Assembly (NCBI GenBank): GCA_015056015.1
Contig: SVHD01000015.1
Location: 1-48,690, forward strand
Reading direction: 5' to 3'
DNA from: Clostridiales bacterium
GTDB taxonomy: Bacteria; Bacillota; Clostridia; Christensenellales; Aristaeellaceae
Length of the DNA: 48,690 bases
Translations under genes and position numbers: made by a program
Shown: piece after piece, positions 16,241-25,772 of the stretch
Position numbering within the stretch: the first letter of the stretch is position 1
Layout: every line of letters begins with the position of its first letter
Notes under the pieces: generated by a model
The model's input: the letters and a program-made list of their open reading frames with translations, nothing else
What the model was told of the DNA's origin: nothing
Databases searched by the model: none

Positions 16241-17440
16241 TTATTTCAGGAACCAGGTCATCATATAGCCCACGGTATTGCCGTAGCGTACCTGGGTCCA
16301 TTCATCGCCGGGGGTAAGGACAGTAACCGTCGCGCCGGAATAAACGCGCTGATAGACGGCGCCGGTTTCCTTGCTGGGGGCGGAACGAAGATTGACGTAG
16401 GTATTGCCGTTCTGCACGGTTTTGATGGGCGCGGAGGGCAGGCCATAGAGGGTCAGATATTTGGTCATCATATAGCCGATATTGCCGGTAGCGCTGCCGT
16501 AAACCTTGCACCAGGTTTCGCCGTAATCGATCACTTCAAAGCGGATGCCGTTTTTATACTGGGCGATTACCTTGGAAGTGGTGGTGGGCTGGGCCCGCAG
16601 ATTCAGATACTGGGTCGCCTTGGGATTATTGACGATGGCATAGCCATTGGTAACCGGGCGAACGGCGGGCGTGCTGGGGACAGAGGGGGCGGAAGGAATG
16701 GAGGGAACAGAAGGCGCGACCTGATCAGTCAGGAAGGTGCAATCCATAAATCCATCCATGCCATCCACGGAAACCTTCCAGAAATGATTGCCCTTGAGCA
16801 GCACGGATACCTGGCGGCCATTGGCGATCTGGGCCTTGATGGAGGAATTCCGGTCGGGGGCGGAGCGCAGATTCAGCTTGCCGCCGTTAAAGGTGCGGAT
16901 GGTGGCCGTTTCATTGGCATTGCCGCCATAGATATAGACGAATTCCTCCCGGAAAAAGCCCGTAGCGCCATCACTCATCAGCACCTGATACCAGCCGTCG
17001 GCATAGGAAAGGATGGAGAAGGTGGCGCCGTTATAATAGATATTGACCACGGGGGAGGCATAGCTGGGATAGAGACGCAGATTCAGGAACTGGCTGGCCT
17101 TGGGATTGGCCACCACGCCGGTGATGCCCGCGCTGCTGGTATAGCCGGAAGCAACCTTCAGGAAATTTTTGCTCATATAGCCGGAAAGGCCGGAGTCCAG
17201 AATGGTCACATAATACCAATTGCCGGATTCATTGTGGATCTGCACCCAGTCATTCTGCTGGGCACGGCCCAGCCAGGCATGCTCCGTGCCGGGGCCGCTG
17301 CGCAGATTCAGGGTGGCCGTGCCGGTTACGATGGCATAATCCCCCCGGATGGCGGCGCTGGCGCCCATGGGAAGGCAGCCCAAAAGCAGACAGATGGCCG
17401 CAAGCAGGGCAAGATACTTTTTCCAAGACAGGTTTTTCAT
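16241..17440 (-). CDS. Secreted protein with five SH3b repeats
   Basis: A 399-residue secreted protein. A signal peptide covers about 1-30 (basic MKNLSWKKY, hydrophobic core, GASA cleavage). Five bacterial SH3 (SH3b) domains follow at about 36-95, 108-170, 179-238, 268-330 and 341-399, each with a version of the LNLRSxP motif and ending in GYM-x-x-x-F/Y-L. A Ser/Pro-rich linker (about 240-262) separates repeats three and four. SH3b domains bind cell-wall peptides; there is no catalytic domain, so it may be a wall-binding or adaptor protein. The ATG at 17440 has GGAGGG upstream. It is bounded downstream by the 16188 hairpin. Confidence 0.9.
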   Translation of the reverse strand: MKNLSWKKYLALLAAICLLLGCLPMGASAAIRGDYAIVTGTATLNLRSGPGTEHAWLGRAQQNDWVQIHNESGNWYYVTILDSGLSGYMSKNFLKVASGYTSSAGITGVVANPKASQFLNLRLYPSYASPVVNIYYNGATFSILSYADGWYQVLMSDGATGFFREEFVYIYGGNANETATIRTFNGGKLNLRSAPDRNSSIKAQIANGRQVSVLLKGNHFWKVSVDGMDGFMDCTFLTDQVAPSVPSIPSAPSVPSTPAVRPVTNGYAIVNNPKATQYLNLRAQPTTTSKVIAQYKNGIRFEVIDYGETWCKVYGSATGNIGYMMTKYLTLYGLPSAPIKTVQNGNTYVNLRSAPSKETGAVYQRVYSGATVTVLTPGDEWTQVRYGNTVGYMMTWFLK

Positions 17441-17511
17441 GGCTCTCCCTCCAAATGATACTGCTTACATCATATAAGACGATGGAAAATAGGATTTTGT
17501 TCCATGCCGGT

Positions 17512-18624
17512 TCATAAAAATTCCACCAGAATCCGGTTTTGCACATCCATGCCGCGCCGGGTCATGCGAAGAAACCCATTTTCCCGGATGATCAGCCCTT
17601 CTTCCAGGGGCTTTTTCATTTTTTCCCCGAAGCAGGCATCCAGAGAAATGCCGTGCATGCGGAGAAAATCCTCCTCCGAAACCCCCTGAATCATTCTCAG
17701 GCCCAGCATAATGCTTTCAAACCGGGCGTCTTCCGCGGAAACCGGGGTGATTTCGGCGGGCACGCCCTGCAAATAATCCTGCAAATCGGCGGGATTCTGA
17801 TATCGCTTTTCGTTGAGAAAACCGCAGGCGGCACTGCCAAGGCCCAGATATTCCTTCCGTTTCCAGCAATCCATATTATGCCGGCATTCTTTGCCGGGCA
17901 AGGAAAAATTGCTGATTTCGTATTGCCTGAAGCCATGGGCGGCAAGGGTTTCCCGACAGCATTCATACATCTGCCGTTCCGTTTCCTCATCCGGCAGCTG
18001 CCACAGCCCCTTTTCCACCTGGGCATACATTTTCGTGCCTTCCTCCACGATCAGGCCATAGCAGGAAAGATGGGTGGGGGAAAGGGACAGGGCGGCGCGC
18101 AGGGTATCCTGCACGTCCGAAAGGGTCTGCCGGGGCAGGCCCAGCATCAAATCCAGATTGATATTTTCAAAGCCCATATTCCGGGCCAGGGATACGCTTT
18201 CTTCAACTTGCTCCCAGGTATGAATACGCCCCAGCAGGGATAGAAGATGGGGCTGGGAGGCCTGGGCGCCCAGGGAAAGGCGATTAACGCCGCCCTTTTT
18301 CAGCACGGAGAGAAATTCTTCCGTTACCGTGCCGGGATTGCATTCGCAGGTAAATTCTGCATCCGGCAGAATGGAAAAATATTGGCGCAGCGCATCCAGC
18401 AGCCTTTCCATCAACTGGGGTGGAAGCAAAGAGGGGGTACCGCCGCCGATAAAAAGGGTGGCGATATCCACATCCGGATCGCTCTTTTGCTGCATTTCCG
18501 CAATGACCCGATCCACATAGGCCCCCATCCATGCTTCCGCCCCGGCATAGGAGGCAAAATCACAATAGGCGCATTTTCGGGCGCAGAAGGGAATATGCAA
18601 ATACAGGCCGATCTGCTTTCTCAT
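17512..18624 (-). CDS. hemW: Radical SAM protein HemW-like (oxygen-independent coproporphyrinogen III oxidase family)
   Basis: A 370-residue radical SAM protein. The 4Fe-4S motif is C14-x3-C18-x2-C21 in HIPFCARKCAYCDF, followed by LFIGGGTPSLL, ECNPGTV, RLSLGAQ and INLDLMLGLPRQT, all typical of HemW. HemW members act as heme chaperones rather than true coproporphyrinogen oxidases; this one has the shorter three-Cys motif without the extra Cys of HemN. Its start overlaps the stop of the DUF5711-like gene by four bases, so the two are coupled. Confidence 0.92.
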   Translation of the reverse strand: MRKQIGLYLHIPFCARKCAYCDFASYAGAEAWMGAYVDRVIAEMQQKSDPDVDIATLFIGGGTPSLLPPQLMERLLDALRQYFSILPDAEFTCECNPGTVTEEFLSVLKKGGVNRLSLGAQASQPHLLSLLGRIHTWEQVEESVSLARNMGFENINLDLMLGLPRQTLSDVQDTLRAALSLSPTHLSCYGLIVEEGTKMYAQVEKGLWQLPDEETERQMYECCRETLAAHGFRQYEISNFSLPGKECRHNMDCWKRKEYLGLGSAACGFLNEKRYQNPADLQDYLQGVPAEITPVSAEDARFESIMLGLRMIQGVSEEDFLRMHGISLDACFGEKMKKPLEEGLIIRENGFLRMTRRGMDVQNRILVEFL

Positions 18625-19733
18625 GGCAGGGTGACAAGGTAAACATTGCTGTCGCAGGTGAGCAGCACCGCGCCATTTTTCAGCATGCCCAGATATCCGG
18701 TTACCGCCTGGCCCTTGATTTCGGAGGGCAGGCTGATGGCGGTAAAGCGCTGGGCGCCCACGTCTGCCCGGTAAACGGTATCCTGGGAAAAGGCGTAGAT
18801 TCGCTTGTTAAAGAGGGTTGCGCCCACGCAGGAGGAGGGCAGGGTAAAGCGCTTATCCGTTTTTCCGGAAAGCAGGCGCAATTGATTCAGGCCCTCCACG
18901 CCATCCACCTGGCGGGAAGGGGCGAAAAGCAGCATGGCGGAATTGCCGTTCAGCTGATGATCCACCAGCTGCCAGCCGTAGACCAGCACGGTGCCGGTGC
19001 TATCCAGGGTGCCGCGGTAATCATACTGGCGCAGCTGCCGGGTGCTGATGACATTGAGCTCATTGCCGGCATAAATGATGGAATAGGGGAGATTTTCCCC
19101 CAGGGAAACTTCGCCGGAATTGCTCATATTCACCCGGAAGGTATGCATGATGGTATCGGGCACGGTGCCGTATACATCCATGGAGGTGGTCCAGAGATAT
19201 TCGCCATCGCTGAAAAAGCCCAGATCCAGAATTACTTTATCCTCGTAGGCAGTGGTTTCATTATCCACGCTGGTGCCCTGCATATCCTTGATGATCAGGG
19301 ACGGGCTGATATCCGCCCCCAGCACCACGGCCACATAGCGGCTGCCCACCCGGGCAAACTGAATCACATCGGCCAGATTTTCATTATAGGTGGAATGGCC
19401 GTCTTTATTGATGATATGCAGCTGGGTGCCCGACCATGCGGCCACCACCGTATCGCTGCAGGAAAAGCTGGCGCTTTCGCCCAGGGTATAGCTCCATTTC
19501 TCATGCCCCTTGGCATTCAGACAAAAGAGCGTCATGCCGTCGTAATAGAGCACGTTTTCCCCGAAGGGGGTTACATCCTGGGTGGAAACGCAGCGCAAAA
19601 GCACAGCGGACATTTTCCGGTTTCCGCTGCCAAATACACCCAGCGCCGTCAATACCAGCAGCACAAGCAGCACTGCAATAGCGCCGAGAATAATAAATCG
19701 CCGTTTTTGATCCATGGGCTTGGAAATCTGCAT
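18621..19733 (-). CDS. DUF5711-like membrane-anchored beta-propeller protein
   Basis: A 370-residue protein with a short basic N-terminus, one membrane helix at about 12-34 and a large extracytoplasmic part. The latter has repeating beta-strand units with patterns such as LYYDGMTLFCLNAKGHEKWSY and VVAAWSGTQLHIINKDG, as in PQQ/WD-type propellers; I associate it with the DUF5711 group found in clostridia. No function is known. The ATG at 19733 is used; an ATG at 19715 is an alternative with no better ribosome site. It overlaps hemW and follows the SNF2 gene by 77 bases. Confidence 0.75.
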   Translation of the reverse strand: MQISKPMDQKRRFIILGAIAVLLVLLVLTALGVFGSGNRKMSAVLLRCVSTQDVTPFGENVLYYDGMTLFCLNAKGHEKWSYTLGESASFSCSDTVVAAWSGTQLHIINKDGHSTYNENLADVIQFARVGSRYVAVVLGADISPSLIIKDMQGTSVDNETTAYEDKVILDLGFFSDGEYLWTTSMDVYGTVPDTIMHTFRVNMSNSGEVSLGENLPYSIIYAGNELNVISTRQLRQYDYRGTLDSTGTVLVYGWQLVDHQLNGNSAMLLFAPSRQVDGVEGLNQLRLLSGKTDKRFTLPSSCVGATLFNKRIYAFSQDTVYRADVGAQRFTAISLPSEIKGQAVTGYLGMLKNGAVLLTCDSNVYLVTLP

Positions 19734-19810
19734 GAATTCAGCCTGCTTTCCGGTTTGATTCCAAGGCTTTTCCAGCCTGATCCAATCTTATTATACAATC
19801 AATCTGCCCG

Positions 19811-22800
19811 TTAGTCAAACAGAGAAAGAATATCCTTTTCCGTAAGGCGGGTGGGCATTTCTTCCCCGGGGGTGATGAGCTTATCAAAGAGGCGGCGCTT
19901 GCGATCGGACATGCTGAGCACCTGCTCTTCAATGGAATTATGCACCACCAACCGCAGCACTTCCACCTTTTTCGTCTGCCCGATGCGATGGGCACGGCCG
20001 GTGGCCTGCTCTTCCGCGGTGGGATTCCACCAGGGATCGTAATGAATCACCAGATCGGCGCCGGTAAGATTGAGGCCCGTGCCGCCCGCCTTCAGGGAAA
20101 TCAGGAATACCTGGCCTTCCCCGTCGTCATTGAAGCGGCGGGTCAATTCTACCCGCTTTTGGGGCGGGGTTTCCCCATCCAGATAGAGATAGGGGATGCC
20201 CTCGGCCGTCAGGCGCTTTTCGATCAGATGGAGCATGGAGGTAAACTGGGAAAAGACCAGGGCCCGCCGGCCGCTGGAAAGCGCGCCGGGAAGCACATCC
20301 ATCAGCAATTCCAGTTTCCCCGAAAGCCCGGCATAATCCGAAAGGCAAAGGGCGGGATGGCAGCAGATCTGCCGGAGCTCCGTAATGGCGGAAAGCACCT
20401 CGGCCCGGCCGCGGGTAAGGCCCCGCTCCCGCAAAATTTCGCCCACCCGCTCCCGCTTTTGCAAAAGCGCGGCGTCGTATACCCGGCGCTGCTCCGGCGG
20501 CAATTCGGCCATGAGCACCGATTCCATCTTTTCCGGCAGTTCGCCCAGCACATCGCCCTTCAGGCGGCGCATCAGGAAGGGCCGGATGCGATGGCGCAAA
20601 TCCTCGGCATTTTGCCCTTCGCCCCAGCGGCGGAGGAAATCCGTATACCGGGGCAGATACCCGGGCAGCACGAAATCAAAGAGCGACCACAATTCCCCGG
20701 CATGATTTTCCATGGGCGTGCCGGTCAGGGCAATGCGGGTTTCGGCGGTCAATTGCTTGACGGCATGGGCGCCCACGGATTGCACATTCTTGATCTGCTG
20801 GGCTTCATCCAATACCGCAAAGCGGAAGGGAATATCCGCCATGAGGGCAATATCCCTGCGGATCAGGGGATAGCTGGTGATCACCAGATCGGGGGCGTTT
20901 TTGCCCCGGATGGTTTCGATCTGATCCGCCCGGGCGGCCTGGCCGCCGCTGAGCAGCAGCACGGATAATTCCGGCGCAAACCGGGCGCATTCATTGAGCC
21001 AGTTATAGGTGAGCGAAGTGGGGGCCACGATCAGGGAGGGCTTTTTCTCTTCCGCATTTTTTGCGCAGGCAAGCAGGGCGGAAATCATCTGCACCGTTTT
21101 GCCAAGGCCCATATCATCGGCCAGAATACCGCCCATGCCCAGGGCATGGAGGGACATCAGCCATTGATAGCCCCGCTCCTGATAGGGACGCAGGCAGGAA
21201 AGGGGCGGCTGGGGCGCGGAAAACTCCAGGGCAGCGGCCCGATCAGCGCCGGCATCCAACGTAATATCCAGATGATTTTCCCGGATCAGCGCGGAAAGAT
21301 AGGCGGCCCAGCAGGCCCCCAGTTCATCCCGGCCGGTATTTTCCTCCGCTTCCACCACGGCCTCAGCCAGGGGCTGCCATTCATCGGCGTCGGAAAGATC
21401 CAGGAAGGTGCCCTCCTTGAAGCGGAAATAACGGCGCTTTTTGCGCAGGGCCTCCAGCAGGGGCAGCAATTCCTCAATGGGGGTATCCCCATCCATCATT
21501 TCCAGAATCAGCCGGCCATTCTGCAATCGCAGCGCGCCCTTGAAGAGGGGCTTGCGGGGCGTGATGCGCCTGAAATCCTTGCTGAAGAATACTTCGGCGC
21601 ATTGGGTGAGCCGGCCTGCGCCCTCGGTGACAAAATCAAAGATTTTTTCGCTGCCGCTTAAATAAACCTTGCCCTTGCAGATATGGAAGCCTGCCTGGGC
21701 CAATTCATCCAGGATAACCCGTTCTCCCGGTGCATCCCGCAAAATCAGCGCGCCCTGGGGAATGGATTCGGGCTGGAAGGGATCGATTTCCACCTGGCCG
21801 TACACAAAGGAAACCTGGGCGGTAACATCGGGGCCTTCCTTATCCAGATAGACCTTGGCCTGCAGCGGCAAATGCAGGAAGCGGCTTTCCAAGGCAGGAT
21901 CAATGGTGACCGTACCCACCCGCAGCAGGAAGGGCAATAATTCGCTCATGACCCGGGGAGTATCGGTATTGGAAAAGGCGAAAAGCGCCTCCGGGCCGGA
22001 AGAAAAGCGGCAGAGGGTGGAAAGCAATTCCCGCTGCTCCGGCGGGGTAATCAGGCATTCCCCATCCGCCAGGATAAAGCGAAAATCCTTGGTAAGCGGC
22101 AGCAGCCGGCTGGGCAATTCCGCCGTGATCTGCAATTTTTGCAGGGAACCGGTGAGATGGAAATTCAGATGCAGTCCATCCTCCCGAATGCCCTTCATGG
22201 CGATTTGCTCGCCGTTTACCTGCAGGGTAAAGGGCAGATCCCGCAGCGCTTCCAGCACACGGGCGGCAGCCCTGGGGGGCAAAAGCATTACCCGGGCGTC
22301 GGTACCGGATAAAGTGCGCACGGCGGGGCTTTCGCAATATTCCGCCAGAATATCCAGCAGCCGGGTTTGCTTTTCATCAAAACGCATCCACTGGGGCCGG
22401 TATTCAAAGCCCTTGCCAAAGGGCAGCGGAATATTTTCCTCCCGGCACTGGAGAAAATGAGGAATATGACGCACCACATACAGCCGTTCTTCCCCGATTT
22501 TCAGGCCAATGCGCAATCCTTCTTTGGTCAGAAATAAAACAGGCGATAATAAAATGCCATCCGATTCGGGCAGCATCCCCGAAACGGCCTCAAATAGAGC
22601 GGGCACGGCCTGCTGGGCCCGGCGCTTTTCCATTTCCTGCAGCACGCCGCTTTCCATGGCGGTCAGCGCCGCAGCCACGCAATGGGCGCAGCGATGCACC
22701 CCGCAATCGCAGGCGGTGCCGGCGGCGGAGAGACGCACCAGATGCTTTTCTTCCCCGGATACCATATAAATAATTTCTTCCTTGGCACGCCGGGCTTCCC

Positions 22801-22885
22801 GCACCAGGGCACGATGAAACAGGGCCTGGCCTTTTAAAAATTCGGTTTCGCCGGCCTGTTCGCGTAAAATTTCTTCTGTCAGCAT
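19811..22885 (-). CDS. SNF2-family helicase with SWIM zinc finger
   Basis: A 1024-residue Snf2/Rad54-type DNA translocase. The N-terminus has a SWIM finger, C59-x-C61-x4-C66-x-H68, followed by a several-hundred-residue bacterial SNF2-associated region. The ATPase has motif I DDMGLGKT (Lys near 596), DEAQ in motif II, TGTPMENH in motif III and, in the second lobe, VFSQFTSML, YLDGETPP, SLKAGGTGLNLT, HYDPWWNP and GRAHRIGQTKKV. Family members are thought to remodel nucleic acid-protein complexes; the role in this class of bacteria is unknown. The ATG at 22885 follows AGGGGGGA; the frame is open 118 codons upstream, but that part is non-coding. A stem-loop precedes the ribosome site. Confidence 0.93.
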   Translation of the reverse strand: MLTEEILREQAGETEFLKGQALFHRALVREARRAKEEIIYMVSGEEKHLVRLSAAGTACDCGVHRCAHCVAAALTAMESGVLQEMEKRRAQQAVPALFEAVSGMLPESDGILLSPVLFLTKEGLRIGLKIGEERLYVVRHIPHFLQCREENIPLPFGKGFEYRPQWMRFDEKQTRLLDILAEYCESPAVRTLSGTDARVMLLPPRAAARVLEALRDLPFTLQVNGEQIAMKGIREDGLHLNFHLTGSLQKLQITAELPSRLLPLTKDFRFILADGECLITPPEQRELLSTLCRFSSGPEALFAFSNTDTPRVMSELLPFLLRVGTVTIDPALESRFLHLPLQAKVYLDKEGPDVTAQVSFVYGQVEIDPFQPESIPQGALILRDAPGERVILDELAQAGFHICKGKVYLSGSEKIFDFVTEGAGRLTQCAEVFFSKDFRRITPRKPLFKGALRLQNGRLILEMMDGDTPIEELLPLLEALRKKRRYFRFKEGTFLDLSDADEWQPLAEAVVEAEENTGRDELGACWAAYLSALIRENHLDITLDAGADRAAALEFSAPQPPLSCLRPYQERGYQWLMSLHALGMGGILADDMGLGKTVQMISALLACAKNAEEKKPSLIVAPTSLTYNWLNECARFAPELSVLLLSGGQAARADQIETIRGKNAPDLVITSYPLIRRDIALMADIPFRFAVLDEAQQIKNVQSVGAHAVKQLTAETRIALTGTPMENHAGELWSLFDFVLPGYLPRYTDFLRRWGEGQNAEDLRHRIRPFLMRRLKGDVLGELPEKMESVLMAELPPEQRRVYDAALLQKRERVGEILRERGLTRGRAEVLSAITELRQICCHPALCLSDYAGLSGKLELLMDVLPGALSSGRRALVFSQFTSMLHLIEKRLTAEGIPYLYLDGETPPQKRVELTRRFNDDGEGQVFLISLKAGGTGLNLTGADLVIHYDPWWNPTAEEQATGRAHRIGQTKKVEVLRLVVHNSIEEQVLSMSDRKRRLFDKLITPGEEMPTRLTEKDILSLFD

Positions 22886-22903
22886 GGGATCAATCCCCCC
22901 TTC

Positions 22904-22932
22904 AAGATGCGCAAGGGAAAATAGCGCATCTT
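22904..22932 (-). promoter_or_regulatory. Inverted repeat in the 5' leader of the SNF2 gene
   Basis: AAGATGCGC and GCGCATCTT are perfect nine-base arms separated by 11 bases, ending a few bases before the AGGGGGGA ribosome site on the minus strand. It could be an operator or an RNA stem influencing translation. Confidence 0.5.
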
Positions 22933-23045
22933 TAAAAAATACGCCGCAGAGCCCTCTTTTCCTGCATAAAAAACAAGAAAAATTTTGCCTGTTTGGATTG
23001 GCTGATTCCGGATCGATTTGGCAATCCGGGAAAAAGGAAATGAAA

Positions 23046-23071
23046 AAGAGCAGGAAAGCATCCTGCCCTTG
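23046..23071 (-). terminator. Terminator after the acyltransferase gene
   Basis: On the minus strand GGGCAGGA-TGCT-TTCCTGCTC followed by TTTTTC, about 20 bases after the stop. Confidence 0.75.
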
Positions 23072-23087
23072 ATGGAATTGAAAGAAA

Positions 23088-25151
23088 TTATTCCGGCTTT
23101 TTATTCTCCATGCCTGCCAGGCGCAGCATTTCGCCCCGCAGATAATCGCAGAGACGTTCCTTTTCCTCGTTATTGGGAATATCGGGGTTATAGCGGGTGG
23201 GCACGCCGAAGGTGATGGTGCGCTTATGCTTATCGGCATAGAGGGGAATAAACTGGGCGCATTTGCCGGTTTTATTGTGATAGAGCTGGCCGATCATGGT
23301 AAAGCCGGTAAAGAATTCGGATACCCCCTCCCGGGCATAGCGGTGATCTTCCGTGGTAGCGGCATTTTCGGGAAAGAGCAGAATATTATCCCCGGCATCC
23401 ATAGCGGCGGTGGTCTGCCGGAAGGTCTGCATCAGTTTGCGGGGGTTATCATGATAGACGGGGATGGAATCCACCGATTTCATGATCCACACCAGCACCG
23501 GCGCAGCGATCTTATCCACCAGGAAATGGAGAAGCCATTTGGGCAGCCATTTCACATCCTTGAGGGTTCCGTTGCATACCCGGTCTGCCACAACGTCCCT
23601 TTCCATCATTTCATAGGTTACCCAGGGACGGAAGGAGAAGGGCACATACAGATTGGTGACGATGGGGCCGTAAATTTCCCCGTGATTGCAGACAAATACG
23701 CAGGCGATATCCTTATCCAGCCGGATATTTTCCCTGCCCCGGATTTTATGATAATACAGGGGACGCAGCACTGCCAGCAGGATTTTAATGCCGTAGCGCT
23801 TCAGGCTTTTTTTGATGACCACGGCCTCCAGCTGATCATGCAGGGCGGCATTTTCCAGGCCTTCCTTTTGCAATTCCATATATCGGCGCAGCTTTTCCAT
23901 ATGCTGCTTGGTCATGGGGAAGAGCAGGGAAAAGATCAGCGCCACCGCCACCAGCCCAAAGGCGGGCAGGGTAAAGAGGGGGCTGAAGGCGCTGAAGAGG
24001 GTTTCCCAGGTCATGCTGGTATTCTCGGTGGAGATCAGGGCCAGCAGTGTCAGGGCCAGCAGGGCGATCAATTGGCCCATGAGGGAAGAAAAATTCAGCC
24101 GGATCAGCTGGGCAGCATGGGTGGCAGGGCTGGGGCTATGGCCAATGCCAAAGGCAGCCACCCGGCGCATATCGCCTTCCATGGCCATGATGGTGCGGGA
24201 GAAAATGGTGACCCCCATGGTGCAAAGGGCCAGGGAAAGATAATTGGTTACGGAAGAGGGCTCATCCAGGGCGCGGATGAATAAGATCAGCCCGTACAGC
24301 CATGCCACCAGCCCCACGATCATCAGGAAGGTGGGATCGGGCTCCCGGGATTGGGTGCGGTGCAGCAACAGATTGGTAAAGATACTGGCGGCGTAGGTGC
24401 AAAGCAGGGCAATGGCCATGCAAAGAATCAGGGCGTCTGCAGAAACGCCGATGAAGGTGAAGGTTGTCACCTGGGTAATCTGCAGGGCAGCAGTGGCGGC
24501 CAGCAGCGTATACTGGAAAATGCGATAGGCATGCACCCCCTGCAGCGCCTGGTTTTCCTGCTGATAGCTTTCAAAATCTGAAGTGCCGGGGAATTTCAAG
24601 CGGTTGATGGAATTAAATTCAAACAGCCCGCTGACCAGGAAGCCCCCTAACAGGGATAGAATGGTGGAAATGGGCAATTCGGTAAAGATGCGCATGAGCA
24701 AAAAGAGAACCGGTAAAAAGACCACCTGCACCAGCAGAAGCAGCCCCATTTTTTTCAGGGGATGATGATCATCAATCAATCCCTTTTCCGCCACATACCG
24801 CATCAGCGGAAGGCGCAGCATGATGCAAAACACCAGGGCAAACAGGCACCAGAATTCTGCCAATTGCAATTCGATGGGCAGAATCATCATCAGTGCCAGC
24901 AGCAAAAGAAAAACAAAAATCAGCAGAATCGTGCCCGTCCGGCGCAGGGAGCGGGGAATAATATGGCTGAGCAAAGGCTGGCGCAGCTGGGAAAAAATAA
25001 AGGCGACCCGCCCGCTCAGATACAGGGCGCCCCCCAGAATGGGCATGGATAAAAGCAGATTGGACGCCATCATGCAGAACAAATAGGCATAGAGCGCGCC
25101 AAAATCAATCAGGCTGCGGGCATGACGCCCGTCTTTTAATGTGGAATGCAA
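23088..25151 (-). CDS. Polytopic membrane protein fused to a PlsC-type acyltransferase
   Basis: A 687-residue protein. The first 430 residues hold about ten to twelve hydrophobic helices resembling an MFS-like carrier; the last 240 residues form an acyltransferase of the PlsC/LPLAT type, with the catalytic-style CNHGEIYGP (His near 490, Glu in place of the usual Asp of HX4D) and LLFPENAATT in place of FPEG. It may move or remodel a glycerolipid. The fused layout recalls LplT-Aas, but no acyl-ACP synthetase part is present. The start is TTG at 25151 with GGGAGG about nine bases upstream; a promoter is at 25181-25209. Confidence 0.8.
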   Translation of the reverse strand: MHSTLKDGRHARSLIDFGALYAYLFCMMASNLLLSMPILGGALYLSGRVAFIFSQLRQPLLSHIIPRSLRRTGTILLIFVFLLLLALMMILPIELQLAEFWCLFALVFCIMLRLPLMRYVAEKGLIDDHHPLKKMGLLLLVQVVFLPVLFLLMRIFTELPISTILSLLGGFLVSGLFEFNSINRLKFPGTSDFESYQQENQALQGVHAYRIFQYTLLAATAALQITQVTTFTFIGVSADALILCMAIALLCTYAASIFTNLLLHRTQSREPDPTFLMIVGLVAWLYGLILFIRALDEPSSVTNYLSLALCTMGVTIFSRTIMAMEGDMRRVAAFGIGHSPSPATHAAQLIRLNFSSLMGQLIALLALTLLALISTENTSMTWETLFSAFSPLFTLPAFGLVAVALIFSLLFPMTKQHMEKLRRYMELQKEGLENAALHDQLEAVVIKKSLKRYGIKILLAVLRPLYYHKIRGRENIRLDKDIACVFVCNHGEIYGPIVTNLYVPFSFRPWVTYEMMERDVVADRVCNGTLKDVKWLPKWLLHFLVDKIAAPVLVWIMKSVDSIPVYHDNPRKLMQTFRQTTAAMDAGDNILLFPENAATTEDHRYAREGVSEFFTGFTMIGQLYHNKTGKCAQFIPLYADKHKRTITFGVPTRYNPDIPNNEEKERLCDYLRGEMLRLAGMENKKPE

Positions 25152-25180
25152 AATTCAGAGCCTCCCTTCCGTGAATCTTT

Positions 25181-25209
25181 ATTGTATCGCTTTTTCCGGA
25201 AAATGGCAA
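25181..25209 (-). promoter_or_regulatory. Promoter for the acyltransferase gene
   Basis: Minus strand TTGCCA (25209-25204) and TACAAT (25186-25181) with a 17-base spacer, 30 bases upstream of the TTG start. Confidence 0.7.
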
Positions 25210-25227
25210 GCGGGGAAAAACTATAAA

Positions 25228-25262
25228 TGAAAAAGCATCCCTGCAAATTGGCAGGGATGCAG
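25228..25262 (-). terminator. Terminator after the HEAT-repeat gene
   Basis: GCATCCCTGC and GCAGGGATGC form a perfect ten-base stem around a six-base loop; the minus-strand 3' side is TTTTTC. Confidence 0.88.
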
Positions 25263-25278
25263 GAGCAATAAATACAAA

Positions 25279-25611
25279 TCAGTCCTTGGTGTGCAGCTTG
25301 GAAAGGGCATTTTTCATGGCTTCGATGACCACGGCGTCCTTTTCACCGGGCAGCATATGGCTGATATGGGCCTGGGCCTTGGCATCGCCCATATTGGCCA
25401 GGGAAGTGGCGGCGGCAGCGCGCACATCAGCCCGGGGGGAGCGCAGCAGGGTGATCAGGGTGTTATAGGCGTCATCGCCGGTTACCTTGCCCAGGGCTTC
25501 CACGGCCTTCAGGGAGAGGGCGGGATCCTTGCTGGTGACCAGGCCGATGATACCGCTGACATTGTTTTTCGCAATCATTTTTTCCAGTTTCTGTTCCTTG
25601 TTTCCAAACAT
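25279..25611 (-). CDS. Small HEAT-repeat protein
   Basis: A 110-residue soluble protein made mostly of helical repeats: LEKMIAKNNVSGIIGLV, ALSLKAVEALGKVTGDDAYNTLITLL and ADVRAAAATSLANMGDAKA match HEAT/PBS-lyase-type repeats, which serve as protein-binding scaffolds. The ATG at 25611 has AGGAGG upstream. A TATACT box at 25647-25642 is a possible -10, but I see no good -35. Partner unknown. Confidence 0.8.
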   Translation of the reverse strand: MFGNKEQKLEKMIAKNNVSGIIGLVTSKDPALSLKAVEALGKVTGDDAYNTLITLLRSPRADVRAAAATSLANMGDAKAQAHISHMLPGEKDAVVIEAMKNALSKLHTKD

Positions 25612-25719
25612 GAATAAGCGCCTCCTTTATGTTCGAAAAGGAGTATAGCGCGAAAATGTGAATAAACTATGAATAAAAAGTGGCGCAGATGTGGTAACAA
25701 AAATGCCATCGAAAGCATG

Positions 25720-25753
25720 AAAAAACCGCGCCCGGAATGAACCGGAGCGCGGC
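25720..25753 (-). terminator. Terminator after thiI, end of the 13-gene run
   Basis: On the minus strand CCGCGCTCCGG and CCGGGCGCGG pair around a six-base loop, followed by T6. It starts about 20 bases after the thiI stop. Confidence 0.85.
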
Positions 25754-25772
25754 AATCGTGATAAAGAAATGA

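Noticed and set aside
22886-23239. 118-codon upstream extension of the SNF2 gene
   Set aside because: It overlaps the end of the acyltransferase gene and its terminator on the same strand; AGGGGGGA supports the start at 22885.
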